64,000 bases of DNA from JAWLHK01 sp041690355 [NCBI: bacterium] (lineage in GTDB: Bacteria > J088 > JAWLBW01): positions 372,001 to 436,000 of the forward strand of contig JAWLHK010000001.1 of the NCBI GenBank assembly GCA_041690355.1. Direction: 5' to 3'. Both the position numbers and the translations under genes were made by a program. Under the pieces are notes generated by a model. The model searched no databases. It was given only the letters and a program-made list of their open reading frames with translations, and was not told the origin of the DNA. Positions 44,203 to 52,316 of this stretch are shown in pieces (the stretch's first letter is position 1; every line of letters begins with the position of its first letter).

Positions 44203-45243
44203 ATGCGCAAGGCGATGATCTTCATTGACGGGACGTGGCTGTACTGCAATACACCGCGCCTGGCCGCCGCCTCGGGACATCCCGACTTCCATCTGGATTT
44301 CGGCAAGCTCCCCTGCGTGCTCGCCGATGAAGTTCGAAAGCAGCTCGGAGATGAAGAACTCGACGTCGTACGCACCTGTCTGTTCGGCAGCTATGCCACG
44401 AACTGCGACCCCCGCGATGACGATGCCCGCCAGCGGCGCCTCGACTTCTTCGCCCGCCTGCGCGAAGACTATCACTACGAGCTCGAAATCTTTCCGATCA
44501 ACTTTCTGGGACGCCGCCTGAAGCGGTCTGAACGCGATCCCGAAGACCCCTTCGAGCCCCGCGAGAAGTGCGTCGACATTTCGCTCGCCACGAGCATGCT
44601 CACGTATGCCGCGCTGCCGAACGCTTATGACATCGCCATCGCCGTGATCGGAGACGCTGATTTCAAGCCTGTGCTGCAGAGCGTGCGCAAGCTGGGCAAG
44701 CGCGTGGCCATTGCGAGTATTCACGGCAGCTGCAGCCCCGAGTTCGCCGATCCGCGCGACGAGTCGCGACTCAAGGACTTTCACATCATCTGGCTCGACC
44801 AGCTGCTCGACCGGCTGGCGTTGCGCTTCGATCCGCATGAGCTGGAGTGCGAATCGCCGATGCACAAGGGCGATCGCCGGGTGATGACTACATTTCATCC
44901 GCGGCGCGGGCAGCAGTTCTTCTGCGAGCCGTGCCGCGAAGCCTATGCGCGTTCGAGGGAGTGCGGCCGGGAGCTCCCCTGCCCCGAGGCCGAGTCGCCC
45001 TGCGTCGGCACGCCGCTCGAGGGTACGATCGTGAAGAAGGTCGCCGACCGCGGCTTCGGGTTCATCCATGCGACCGACGGCCGCGACTACTTCTTCCACC
45101 TTGCCGATCTCTGCGGATCGCTTCCGTTCGAGACCGTTGAAGAGGGCCTGGCGGTGCGCTTCGAGGTCAAGCGCGAACCAGCGAAAGAACGGGGCGGCAC
45201 GGCCATGAACATCCGCCGCCTCGAGGCCGCGACCGCGCAGTAG
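44203..45243 (+). CDS. NYN-domain nuclease fused to a cold-shock domain
   Basis: 346 residues. Residues 1-225 form a NYN (PIN-like, LabA/DUF88) domain with IFIDGTWLY, an acidic KCVDISLATSMLTYA and AVIGDADFKPVLQSVRKLGKRV, which provide the metal-binding acidic residues of RNases in this fold. Residues about 226-275 hold a Cys/His cluster (CESPMH, FFCEPC, CPEAESPC) like a zinc ribbon. Residues 278-345 are a cold-shock domain: GTIVKKVADRGFGFIHATDGRDYFFHLADL, with the RNP1-like GFGFI and FFH motifs. The combination implies an RNA-binding ribonuclease in the cytosol. Probably leaderless. The stop is 12 bases from a convergent gene. Confidence 0.9.
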   Translation: MRKAMIFIDGTWLYCNTPRLAAASGHPDFHLDFGKLPCVLADEVRKQLGDEELDVVRTCLFGSYATNCDPRDDDARQRRLDFFARLREDYHYELEIFPINFLGRRLKRSERDPEDPFEPREKCVDISLATSMLTYAALPNAYDIAIAVIGDADFKPVLQSVRKLGKRVAIASIHGSCSPEFADPRDESRLKDFHIIWLDQLLDRLALRFDPHELECESPMHKGDRRVMTTFHPRRGQQFFCEPCREAYARSRECGRELPCPEAESPCVGTPLEGTIVKKVADRGFGFIHATDGRDYFFHLADLCGSLPFETVEEGLAVRFEVKREPAKERGGTAMNIRRLEAATAQ

Positions 45244-45255
45244 GCGCGCCTCTAA

Positions 45256-46707
45256 TTAGAGAAGCAGGAGCAGCGCAGCGCCGGCAACGAGTATGCCCGC
45301 AACGCCGGCCGCCCCGCGCACGAGATTCCCCAGCGTCCACGCACCGCGCAGCTTCATGGGAAGGGGCGCGAAGGCGGAAGGTTCGACCGTTCGGTTCTTC
45401 AGAAAGGCGGCGACGACCCGCCCCGTTACTTCGCGATGTTTCCAGAAATCCCCGACGTGGCCGTACCCGGGAACCTCCAGGACTCGGACGGAGGCGAACT
45501 TCGCCTCGAGCTGCTCGCGGGCTACAAACGCCGGGGTCGACAGATCGAGTTCGCCGGCGAGAACCAGGGTTTCTGCGCTGATGGCAAGGGGCGCGCTGAG
45601 CGAATACGCCCGGGGGATGCGCTCCGCGACGGGGAGGGTGAAAAAGAGCTCGCTCAGCGGCGATCCCAGGCCCCCGCCGGCCTTTTTCAGTTCAGCGTCG
45701 TAGTCGATGTCGGGATTGGCATCCGCCGAGATCCCCTTCACGAGATAGTCTCCCCACTCCATGAGCCCTGGGACTGCGAACCCGTAGGCAAAGGAGATGG
45801 TGGCGAGGCCCGTATAGTCGCCATCCTCCCATGCATCGAGGTACGCGTCGAGAATCCAGTCGGCCGTGGAACGATGGAAAAGGAGGACGAACGTCATGAT
45901 GCGCAGCCGGTCACGATCCACGCGCATGCCGAAAGCGCGCGGCGGCGCGTTGGCGAGAACTTCTTCGACGACTTGCTCGAAGGGTTTTCCGGCGAGCTCC
46001 GGCACCGCAGAGGCAAGGTAGCGGTCATAACGCTCGAGGACACGCGACGTATTCTCCGGGGTCCAGTAGAAGTTGCCGGGCGGATTTGCGCCGACAAGCA
46101 CGACGCGGCTCACCTGATTAGGATAGGCGGTCGCATAGAGCAGGGCCACGCGGGTGCCGTAACTGTTCGCCAACAGGTGGATACGCTCGTAGCCAAGAAT
46201 TTTTCGGAAGGACTCGACATCGCGGACGACCTCATCGATTGTGTAGTCATCCAGCGCCATGCCGGTCTGCGCGAGTCGGTCGAGGCACGCCGCGAACGCA
46301 TCGGAGATCGCATTGCGCGACGCTTCTGAGAGTGGCGCCCCGGTTCCGATCGCACCCCGTACCTCATGGCAATCGAACCGGACCGGACCGTCGATTCCTC
46401 TGTACCCCAGCTGCACGAAGGCGAATTCGCGCAACAGCTCAGGGGAAGGTTCAAACTTGAGGTTGCTGATTCCAGGGCCGCCCTCGAAATAGAAGACCGC
46501 CTCGGCCGCCTGGGGATTCGTGACTCGGAAGGGGAGCTCGAGGCGTCTCGCGTCTTCGGCACGGCGATCTTCGGCCACGCTGAAGTTTCCTTCGATGGCT
46601 TGCACCTTCAGTCCGTGGGCGGGTTCGCGCGTAACGGTGCGGGTATCGCGCAGCGCCGGGTGCTCGAGCGCGAATATCACGGCTGGGGCAAGGGCCAGGC
46701 TCAGCAT
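45256..46707 (-). CDS. Alpha/beta hydrolase with terminal membrane anchors
   Basis: 483 residues. A hydrophobic N-terminus (MLSLALAPAVIFAL) acts as signal or anchor. FEGGPGIS is the oxyanion-loop motif of proline-iminopeptidase-like hydrolases. The nucleophile elbow is ANSYGTRVAL near residue 194, with the acid in GELDLST and the histidine in PGYGHVGDF. The C-terminus is another hydrophobic helix. The S33-type pattern suggests a peptidase, esterase or lactonase; substrate unknown. It overlaps the upstream TetR gene by seven bases, so the repressor probably controls it. Confidence 0.87.
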   Translation of the reverse strand: MLSLALAPAVIFALEHPALRDTRTVTREPAHGLKVQAIEGNFSVAEDRRAEDARRLELPFRVTNPQAAEAVFYFEGGPGISNLKFEPSPELLREFAFVQLGYRGIDGPVRFDCHEVRGAIGTGAPLSEASRNAISDAFAACLDRLAQTGMALDDYTIDEVVRDVESFRKILGYERIHLLANSYGTRVALLYATAYPNQVSRVVLVGANPPGNFYWTPENTSRVLERYDRYLASAVPELAGKPFEQVVEEVLANAPPRAFGMRVDRDRLRIMTFVLLFHRSTADWILDAYLDAWEDGDYTGLATISFAYGFAVPGLMEWGDYLVKGISADANPDIDYDAELKKAGGGLGSPLSELFFTLPVAERIPRAYSLSAPLAISAETLVLAGELDLSTPAFVAREQLEAKFASVRVLEVPGYGHVGDFWKHREVTGRVVAAFLKNRTVEPSAFAPLPMKLRGAWTLGNLVRGAAGVAGILVAGAALLLLL

Positions 46708-47261
46708 CGGGCCTCTCCATACGAGGAAACCAGTTCCGCAAGATTCCGGCGCAGGTTTTTTTCGACCGCCGGTCTGAAGTCGACCAGGTGCGTCCCCGCC
46801 AGGACAGCGGCACCGTGCGCCATACTCCAGATGCCGAACGCCAGGGCATCAGCCGATGCGTCGTCGCCGGCGACCGGGACAGTGAGGTGCATCAGTAATG
46901 CGTACGGCGAACGGGCATCGACGGGCTGCTCCGGAGATCGAGTACTCCGGAATTCGTGAAAAAGGAGTGAGAATTCCCCGTTCCGTTCGCGGGCGAAGCG
47001 GAAGTAGGCCATGCCGGCGTCGACCAGTTGCGAAGCCGGGCTCCCATTGCGGCTTCGCAACTGGATGTACTGAAAGAGCTCGATCCAGATGTAGACCCGA
47101 ACTTCGGCCAGCAGGGCCCCCTTGTCGGCGAAGTGCTCGTAGATGGAGGCAGCTTTGATCCCGACGCGTTCGGCGAGCCTGCGCATCGAAAGTCCGCTCG
47201 TGCCCTCTTCTTCCAGAAGGCGAACCGCCTCCGATACGATTCTGTCCTTCGTATCCGACAT
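46701..47261 (-). CDS. TetR-family repressor
   Basis: 186 residues. The N-terminal TetR_N helix-turn-helix is clear: RIVSEAVRLLEEEGTSGLSMRRLAERVGIKAASIYEHFADKGALLAEV. The C-terminal domain resembles the TetR_C_33/WHG-type (GMAYFRFARERNGEFSLLFHE). It overlaps the alpha/beta hydrolase downstream. A perfect 15-bp palindrome overlapping its own -10 box makes autorepression likely. ATG 47261 is six bases from that -10, so its mRNA is probably leaderless. Ligand unknown. Confidence 0.93.
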   Translation of the reverse strand: MSDTKDRIVSEAVRLLEEEGTSGLSMRRLAERVGIKAASIYEHFADKGALLAEVRVYIWIELFQYIQLRSRNGSPASQLVDAGMAYFRFARERNGEFSLLFHEFRSTRSPEQPVDARSPYALLMHLTVPVAGDDASADALAFGIWSMAHGAAVLAGTHLVDFRPAVEKNLRRNLAELVSSYGEARC

Positions 47262-47267
47262 GTCACG

Positions 47268-47297
47268 ATCCTAACACTGTTAGGGACACGAAGTCAA
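47268..47297 (-). promoter_or_regulatory. Leaderless promoter of the tetR-hydrolase operon
   Basis: On the minus strand TTGACT, 18-base spacer, TAGGAT, six bases, ATG 47261. It is the clearest leaderless promoter in the window because the -35 is also recognisable. Confidence 0.7.
47270..47284. promoter_or_regulatory. TetR operator, perfect palindrome
   Basis: CCTAACA-C-TGTTAGG, 15 bp with perfect dyad symmetry. It overlaps the -10 hexamer of the tetR promoter, as expected for an autorepressor. Confidence 0.75.
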
Positions 47298-47386
47298 AAA
47301 CCCGCCGCACTGCTTGCGGCGAATCGAGCCATGGGGTTCCGGCATACGTTGATCGGCAATGCGGGGCTCCAACGGAAAGCTATCCG

Positions 47387-48307
47387 CTAAGGCCGCAAGC
47401 GATCTTCTTTGGCTGCAGACTTCTTCTCTTCGGATTCCGGGGATTCCGGCTCGAGCGATGTAAGCCACCGGTCGAGTTCCCCTTCCTCGAGCTCATCGCC
47501 CGTCCACCTGATCGCTTTCTCATAGCGCACGAACTCGTTATTCAACGCGGCGAGGCGATCGACGGCCCGCTGCATGCGCTCGGCGGCCGCCGGCGGCAGG
47601 TCGTTGCGCGCCTCGAGCAGCGCGATACCGGATCTGAGCGTCTGCAACGGCGTATTGAACTGATCGCGAACGCGCAGGAAAAGGTGCGCCATGCGGCTGA
47701 CGAATGCCGCGCGCAACTCCAATGCCAGCATGCGGCGTTCGAGCACGTCATGTTGCCAGCGAAACGCCAGCAACCCGAGCGCCACCACGATGAACATCAT
47801 GGTGAACATCGGCTCGTCTACGACCGAAACGTTGGCGCGCACGGCAAGATCCAACTTCGACCACAAGAGCAGCGCCTCGACGGCAAACGCCGCGATAAGC
47901 AGAACGTGAAGCCAATAGGGGCCGGGTACAACGATGCCCAGGCCGATAACCATCAGCTTGATGCCCTGAAATGGGATCCAATCCAAGCCGGAGGAGGCCA
48001 ATACCGTGTGGCGCAACCAAATCGTCAGGTACACCGGAGCCACACCCAATGCTACGATTACGGCGCGAACCGCCGGTCTCGCGAGCAGGTCACCCCGGCT
48101 GTAATAGATGAAAACGCCGAGCGCCAGGCACCATACGACGTGCGCTGCGGGCAACACAACCAGGTGGGCAAAGCCCATCAACAGGTTCGACGTGGCGAAA
48201 AGCGTCTGGGTAGCCACCAGCATGATGAGGCCCAGATAGAGGAGGCGACGGTAATGAGCCGGATTGCGCGTGAGAACGGCCTCGGGTATCGGGGGTATGC
48301 GGTTCAC
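47387..48307 (-). CDS. Membrane protein with degenerate histidine-kinase DHp helix
   Basis: 306 residues. Six or seven membrane helices (residues about 20-180), then a coiled segment HDVLERRMLALELRAAFVSRMAH, then LFLRVRDQFNTPLQTLRSGIALLEA. The latter aligns with the dimerisation helix SHELRTPL of histidine kinases, but the phospho-accepting histidine is Asp215. There is no ATPase domain; the protein ends with an acidic/basic tail. It is therefore a kinase-derived membrane dimer unable to autophosphorylate, perhaps a sensor or phosphatase-like partner. Start overlaps the stop of the upstream response regulator by four bases. Confidence 0.75.
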   Translation of the reverse strand: MNRIPPIPEAVLTRNPAHYRRLLYLGLIMLVATQTLFATSNLLMGFAHLVVLPAAHVVWCLALGVFIYYSRGDLLARPAVRAVIVALGVAPVYLTIWLRHTVLASSGLDWIPFQGIKLMVIGLGIVVPGPYWLHVLLIAAFAVEALLLWSKLDLAVRANVSVVDEPMFTMMFIVVALGLLAFRWQHDVLERRMLALELRAAFVSRMAHLFLRVRDQFNTPLQTLRSGIALLEARNDLPPAAAERMQRAVDRLAALNNEFVRYEKAIRWTGDELEEGELDRWLTSLEPESPESEEKKSAAKEDRLRP

Positions 48308-48660
48308 CGCAAGAGCTCCATGAGCGTGTCGATGTCAACGGGTTTCTCGAGTACCGGAACACCGCATCTCGCCGCATCCTTGACGAGCGGGTGCGAGATT
48401 CCGTGGCCAGTCAGGATGACGACCTTCCCTTGGTAGTGATGGTCCATCAGCCACCGGTAGGCATCGGTGCCGCTGGGTTGCCCCGGACCGAGGTTCATGT
48501 CGAGCACGGCGAGATTCGTGTTGAGAACGGAATTCTCCTCCCCCTTCATGGCTTCAACCGAAGGGGCAGTGACACAGCTCCTGACACCCGAGATCTCATA
48601 CACCGCGCACAACATTTCTCGCGTGTCCCGATCGTTATCGAGAATGAATACGCTGGCCAT
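48304..48660 (-). CDS. Single-domain response regulator
   Basis: 118 residues, receiver domain only. VFILDNDRDTREM gives the acidic pocket (Asp8-Asn9-Asp10 region), AVLDMNLGPGQPSG has the phospho-acceptor Asp54, VILTGHG the conserved Thr84, and VPVLEKPVD the conserved Lys106. No output domain, like CheY or Spo0F. ATG 48660 marks the start of homology; a GATAAT box lies 15 bases upstream. Coupled to the degenerate membrane kinase downstream, the obvious partner. Confidence 0.85.
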   Translation of the reverse strand: MASVFILDNDRDTREMLCAVYEISGVRSCVTAPSVEAMKGEENSVLNTNLAVLDMNLGPGQPSGTDAYRWLMDHHYQGKVVILTGHGISHPLVKDAARCGVPVLEKPVDIDTLMELLR

Positions 48661-48896
48661 GATGATGTACTGTTGATTATCAGGAGATTCGCCAGGTCGT
48701 ACAAGTTCAGGCGAGAACCCCCACGAGACGCTTATCCCCAGCGTGAATACCGGGAAAGCGCCATGCAGCCGGCCGGCGTATTCGAAGTGCCCGGGAAGCA
48801 TGACGACCAGGTCCGGGCCGGCACCACAAGAGCGGCGATATGACATGGCCCCGGAGCATTGCCCGAGCCGGGTGCCCGGCTCAGACCGGGAACAGC

Positions 48897-49832
48897 TCAG
48901 AGGCGGAACAGGGCATCGAGGAACAGGTCCTGCTCGTCGATCCACTGACGCTCGAGGCTGAATCCGGCCGTTTCGACCAGCGCCGTGAGGCCGTCGGGCG
49001 TGTACTTGTGGGAACTCTCGGTCCAGATCGTTTCGCCGGCGTCAAAGCGCACCGACCATGCGAGTTCGCCGAAGGTCACCGTCTGCGCGCATCGGCTTAC
49101 GAGATGCATCTCCACGCGGCCGGCCGCCCCATTCCACACGGCGCGGTGATCCCAGGCATCGAGATTGAAATCGGCCGCCAGCTCGGCGTTCAGGCGCACG
49201 AGAAGATTGCGATTGAAGGCCGCGGTCACTCCGAGCGGATCGTCGTAGGCGCGCACGAGCCGATCGGCCGGCTTCACCAGATCGGCCCCGATCAACAGGC
49301 GATCACCGCGCCGCAGACGCAGGCGGAGTTCCGCCAGAAAAGCCTTCGCGGCAGCGGCATCGAAGTTGCCCAGGTTGGATCCGAGAAAGAGCACGGTCAC
49401 CGGCCGGGCGCCCGCCCTGCGCGCGACGAGTTCGTCCAGGCCGGCTTCGAAGCGGCCCTCGAAGGGGATCGGTACGGCCCCGGCGATCTCCTGGATGCGC
49501 GCCGCGGCGACCTCGAGGGCGCCGGCCGAGATGTCGACGAGACCGACGTCGACCGTCCCGTGCCGGTCGGTCAGCGCGCGGGCGAGCAGGGCCGACTTCT
49601 CTCCGTTGCCAGGGCCCAGCTCGATCAGCAGCGTCTCGGCCGGAAGGGCAGCGGCCATGGCGTCGGCGTGGGCGGCAAGCAGGCGCCCCTCGGCGCGCGT
49701 AATCGTGTACCAGGGGAGCGCGCAGATGGCGTCGAAGATGCGCGACCCGAGCGCATCGTAGAACCAGACCGGATCCATGCGGCGCGGGCGCGGGGACAGC
49801 CCGTCGCGAACGGCCCGTCCCAGTGCGCTCAC
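48897..49832 (-). CDS. egtD: L-histidine N-alpha-methyltransferase (ergothioneine synthesis)
   Basis: 311 residues, the family's usual size. WFYDALGSRIFDAICALPWYTITRAE is the EgtD N-terminal block. LIELGPGNGEKS binds S-adenosylmethionine and FLGSNLGNF follows; YDDPLGVTAAFNRNLLVRLN and WIDEQDLFLDALFRL are conserved. It makes hercynine by trimethylating histidine. The start is GTG at 49832, 13 bases after the egtB stop; longer starts would overlap egtB without support. Cytosolic. Confidence 0.93.
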   Translation of the reverse strand: MSALGRAVRDGLSPRPRRMDPVWFYDALGSRIFDAICALPWYTITRAEGRLLAAHADAMAAALPAETLLIELGPGNGEKSALLARALTDRHGTVDVGLVDISAGALEVAAARIQEIAGAVPIPFEGRFEAGLDELVARRAGARPVTVLFLGSNLGNFDAAAAKAFLAELRLRLRRGDRLLIGADLVKPADRLVRAYDDPLGVTAAFNRNLLVRLNAELAADFNLDAWDHRAVWNGAAGRVEMHLVSRCAQTVTFGELAWSVRFDAGETIWTESSHKYTPDGLTALVETAGFSLERQWIDEQDLFLDALFRL

Positions 49833-49845
49833 GCTTTCGTTCCGA

Positions 49846-51108
49846 TCAGGCGGATTCGTTGAGGTCGCCGGCGCAGCGGAAGGTGGTGTAGGCATAGGAG
49901 TAGGCGTCGCGGTACCAGTTGCGGAAGCTCGGGCGCAGCAGCGGCCGGGCCGTGACCGGCGAGCCGCCTTTGACGACGTGATGGGTTCCGTCGAAGAAAT
50001 CGGCGCTGTAGCCGGGATAGTACGGGCGCGGCCGGAAACCGGGGAGCCCCGCGAAGACCGATGCCGTCCACTCCCAGCCGTTGCCCACCGGCTCGACAAT
50101 ACCCTCGGCGGTCACGGGTGCGTCGTCGCGGCCGACCGGCGCGCTCTCGAGCACAATGTAATCGACGGCGCCCGCCTCCGGCGGTCCGGAATGGAACGCG
50201 GCCGCGTGAAATTCCGCTTCGGTCGGCAGGCGCAGCCCGCGCCAGCGCGCATAGGCCTCGGCCTCGTGAAAACTGACGTAGACGGGCATGCCGAGCGGCA
50301 GCGGGCGCAGACCGAAGAGGCCGCGCAGCAGCCAGCCGTCATCCCCCGATTCTCCCCGGGGAATCCAGAAGGGGGGGTGGCGGCCGGGACGTTCTTCGAG
50401 GGCGGCCCAGCCGGCGTCGCTCCACCAGCGGTGATCCGCGTATCCGCCCGCGTCGAGAAAGGCGAGAAAGTCGCCGTTGGTCACCTTGTGCGCCTCGAGA
50501 CGAAAGGGGGGCACGTCGACCGTGCAGGCGGGAAACTCGTTGTCCCAGCCGAAGGCGGCGGAGTCCGGGCAGCCGAGAGTGACGCGTCTGCCGGGAACGT
50601 CGCACAGCTTGCGCGCGGGAGACGGCGCGTCTTCGGGAGGGGCGTACCGGGCGGGGGGGCGCTTGTAGCGGGGGTCGAGCCGGTGCAGGAGGTAGATCAG
50701 CGTCTCCTGATGCATCTCCTCATGCTCCACACAGGTGAGAAGAATCTCGGGACGTTCACCCGACCGCACGGCATCGAGCATGAGCCCGTCGACCACGGCG
50801 ACATAATCGCCCACCCAGGCGCGCTCGGGCCAGGCGTCGATGCGCAGGGCGCCCGCCTGCGTGGTGGATTCGGGATCGATACCCCGGGCGAACAGATCGC
50901 TCAAGGCGGGCTCGGGGCGCCGGGGGAGCAGTCCGGCGGCGTGCAGCAGGTTCGCGTTGAACGCCGCGAGGTGACCCTCATAGAAACGAAGCGGATGCCG
51001 GAGCGGTATCGGCCGGGCATCCCAGGCCTCGGAGAACTCGGGCGCAATCCAGGTGAAAATGTCCCGGGTGCGGCGGCGCATGGCAATGAAGCGTTCGACC
51101 AGATCCAT
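49846..51108 (-). CDS. egtB: Ergothioneine-forming iron sulfoxide synthase
   Basis: 420 residues. The DinB-like N-terminal part has the iron ligands His129, His133 and Glu135 in CVEHEEMHQET. The C-terminal FGE-sulfatase (C-type-lectin) fold has KVTNGDFLAFLDAGGY, RWRGLRLPTEAEFHAAAF and RPLLRPSFRNWYRDAY...YTTFRCA. It joins hercynine to a thiol using O2. ATG 51108 is preceded by CAGGGAG. First gene of the egtBD pair. No egtC or egtE gene is in the window, so the later steps may differ or lie elsewhere. Confidence 0.93.
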   Translation of the reverse strand: MDLVERFIAMRRRTRDIFTWIAPEFSEAWDARPIPLRHPLRFYEGHLAAFNANLLHAAGLLPRRPEPALSDLFARGIDPESTTQAGALRIDAWPERAWVGDYVAVVDGLMLDAVRSGERPEILLTCVEHEEMHQETLIYLLHRLDPRYKRPPARYAPPEDAPSPARKLCDVPGRRVTLGCPDSAAFGWDNEFPACTVDVPPFRLEAHKVTNGDFLAFLDAGGYADHRWWSDAGWAALEERPGRHPPFWIPRGESGDDGWLLRGLFGLRPLPLGMPVYVSFHEAEAYARWRGLRLPTEAEFHAAAFHSGPPEAGAVDYIVLESAPVGRDDAPVTAEGIVEPVGNGWEWTASVFAGLPGFRPRPYYPGYSADFFDGTHHVVKGGSPVTARPLLRPSFRNWYRDAYSYAYTTFRCAGDLNESA

Positions 51109-51142
51109 GGTTCTCCCTGCAGACGGCTCTGCAAGCGTCAAC

Positions 51143-51170
51143 TATATAGCGTCCCGGCCGTGCGGGTCAA
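51143..51170 (-). promoter_or_regulatory. Promoter of egtBD
   Basis: On the minus strand TTGACC, 16-base spacer, TATATA. Start predicted near 51136; leader of about 28 bases with the egtB Shine-Dalgarno. Confidence 0.65.
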
Positions 51171-51401
51171 CCTGGATGGGCATTCATGGGGACGGACCCG
51201 GGAAGATTCCGTTCGCCCCTGCCGCCGGACGCCGCTCGACGGCTGAGGGGAGGCCGGCCCGCGTGTTGCAATCTGGAACAGGTTTCGCGACGTACCCCAG
51301 CGCATACCCTCGATTCCGCCACGGGATCCGTTGAAAATGGAGGCTGGCACGCGCCTTGCTCGACCCCGAGGGAAAGGGAGCTCGATTTCTGGGTGCAAAT
51401 G
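51171..51401. other. Rest of the divergent egtB-rpoH intergenic region
   Basis: The egtB-rpoH gap runs 51109-51470. Apart from the egtBD promoter on its left and the CIRCE promoter on its right I see no gene, RNA or repeat in it. Confidence 0.6.
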
Positions 51402-51428
51402 TTAGCACTCTCGCACCGCGAGTGCTAA
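51402..51428. promoter_or_regulatory. CIRCE element (HrcA operator)
   Basis: TTAGCACTC, 9 bases, GAGTGCTAA: both arms and the spacing match the consensus CIRCE exactly. It is the binding site of the heat-shock repressor HrcA. The left arm supplies TTAGCA and the right arm extends to TAAAAT (51426-51431), 18 bases apart, so the element itself may form the -35/-10 of the rpoH promoter. Confidence 0.95.
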
Positions 51429-51470
51429 AATGATTCGAAAGGGAATTGTTTCTCCCAAGGAGTAGCAACC

Positions 51471-52316
51471 ATGTCCGCAACGTTAGCCCTGACCCATGAA
51501 TTGGGCGCCTACCTCGCCGAGGTCGAGAAGTACCCGCTTCTGACGCCGGAAAAGGAGCGCGAGCTGGCGATCCGGTTCTACGACCACGGCGACCTCGAGG
51601 CGGCCCACGCGCTCGTGACGAGCAACCTGCGCTTCGTCATCAAGATCGCCCACGAATACCGCAGCTACGGCATGCGTCTGCCCGACCTGATTCAGGAGGG
51701 TAACCTCGGCCTGATGATGGCCGTGAAGAAGTTCAACCCGTACCGCGGCTACCGGCTGATTACCTACGGCGTCTGGTGGATTCGCGCCTACATCCAGAAG
51801 TACATCCTGCAGTCGTGGAGCCTGGTCAAAATCGGCACGACCCAGGCCCAGCGCAAACTGTTCTTCAAGCTGAACCAGGCCAAGAACGCCCTGCGCAAGG
51901 GGACCGACGCCGATGCCACCGCCGACGTGCTGGCCGAGACGCTGAACGTGCGCGATCGCGACGTGCTCGAGATGGAGCTGCGCATGAGCGGCCGCGATTT
52001 CTCGCTCGACAACCAGCTCGGCGACGACGGCGACGCCACCTATCTGGATCGCCTCGAGGCCGAAGCCCCCGACAGCGAGCAGCTGCTCATCGACGCCGAA
52101 GAAGAAGAGATTCGCGAAGAAGGGGTGCAGAACGCCCTGGCGCGCCTGAACGAACGTGAAGCCTTCATCGTCGAGAAGCGGATTCTCGCCGAAAAGCCCG
52201 CCACCCTGCAGGAAGTCGGCGACGAGCTCCACATTTCCCGCGAACGCGTCCGCCAGATCGAGGCCGGCGCCCTCAAGAAACTCAAAGGTGATCTGTGTCC
52301 GGTGGTCTTGAACTGA
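51471..52316 (+). CDS. rpoH: Heat-shock sigma factor RpoH (sigma-32)
   Basis: 281 residues. Region 2 is NLRFVIKIAHEYRSYGMRLPDLIQEGNLGLMMAVKKFNPYRGYRLITYGVWWIRAYIQKYIL. The RpoH box QRKLFFKLN is at residues 127-135, which distinguishes sigma-32 from other group-3 sigmas. Region 4 has GDELHISRERVRQIEAGALKKLK. AAGGAG lies 8 bases before the ATG. A CIRCE sits over its promoter, so HrcA probably represses it. The last 22 bases overlap the moxR gene, placing rpoH at the head of the MoxR-Bat operon. Confidence 0.95.
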   Translation: MSATLALTHELGAYLAEVEKYPLLTPEKERELAIRFYDHGDLEAAHALVTSNLRFVIKIAHEYRSYGMRLPDLIQEGNLGLMMAVKKFNPYRGYRLITYGVWWIRAYIQKYILQSWSLVKIGTTQAQRKLFFKLNQAKNALRKGTDADATADVLAETLNVRDRDVLEMELRMSGRDFSLDNQLGDDGDATYLDRLEAEAPDSEQLLIDAEEEEIREEGVQNALARLNEREAFIVEKRILAEKPATLQEVGDELHISRERVRQIEAGALKKLKGDLCPVVLN

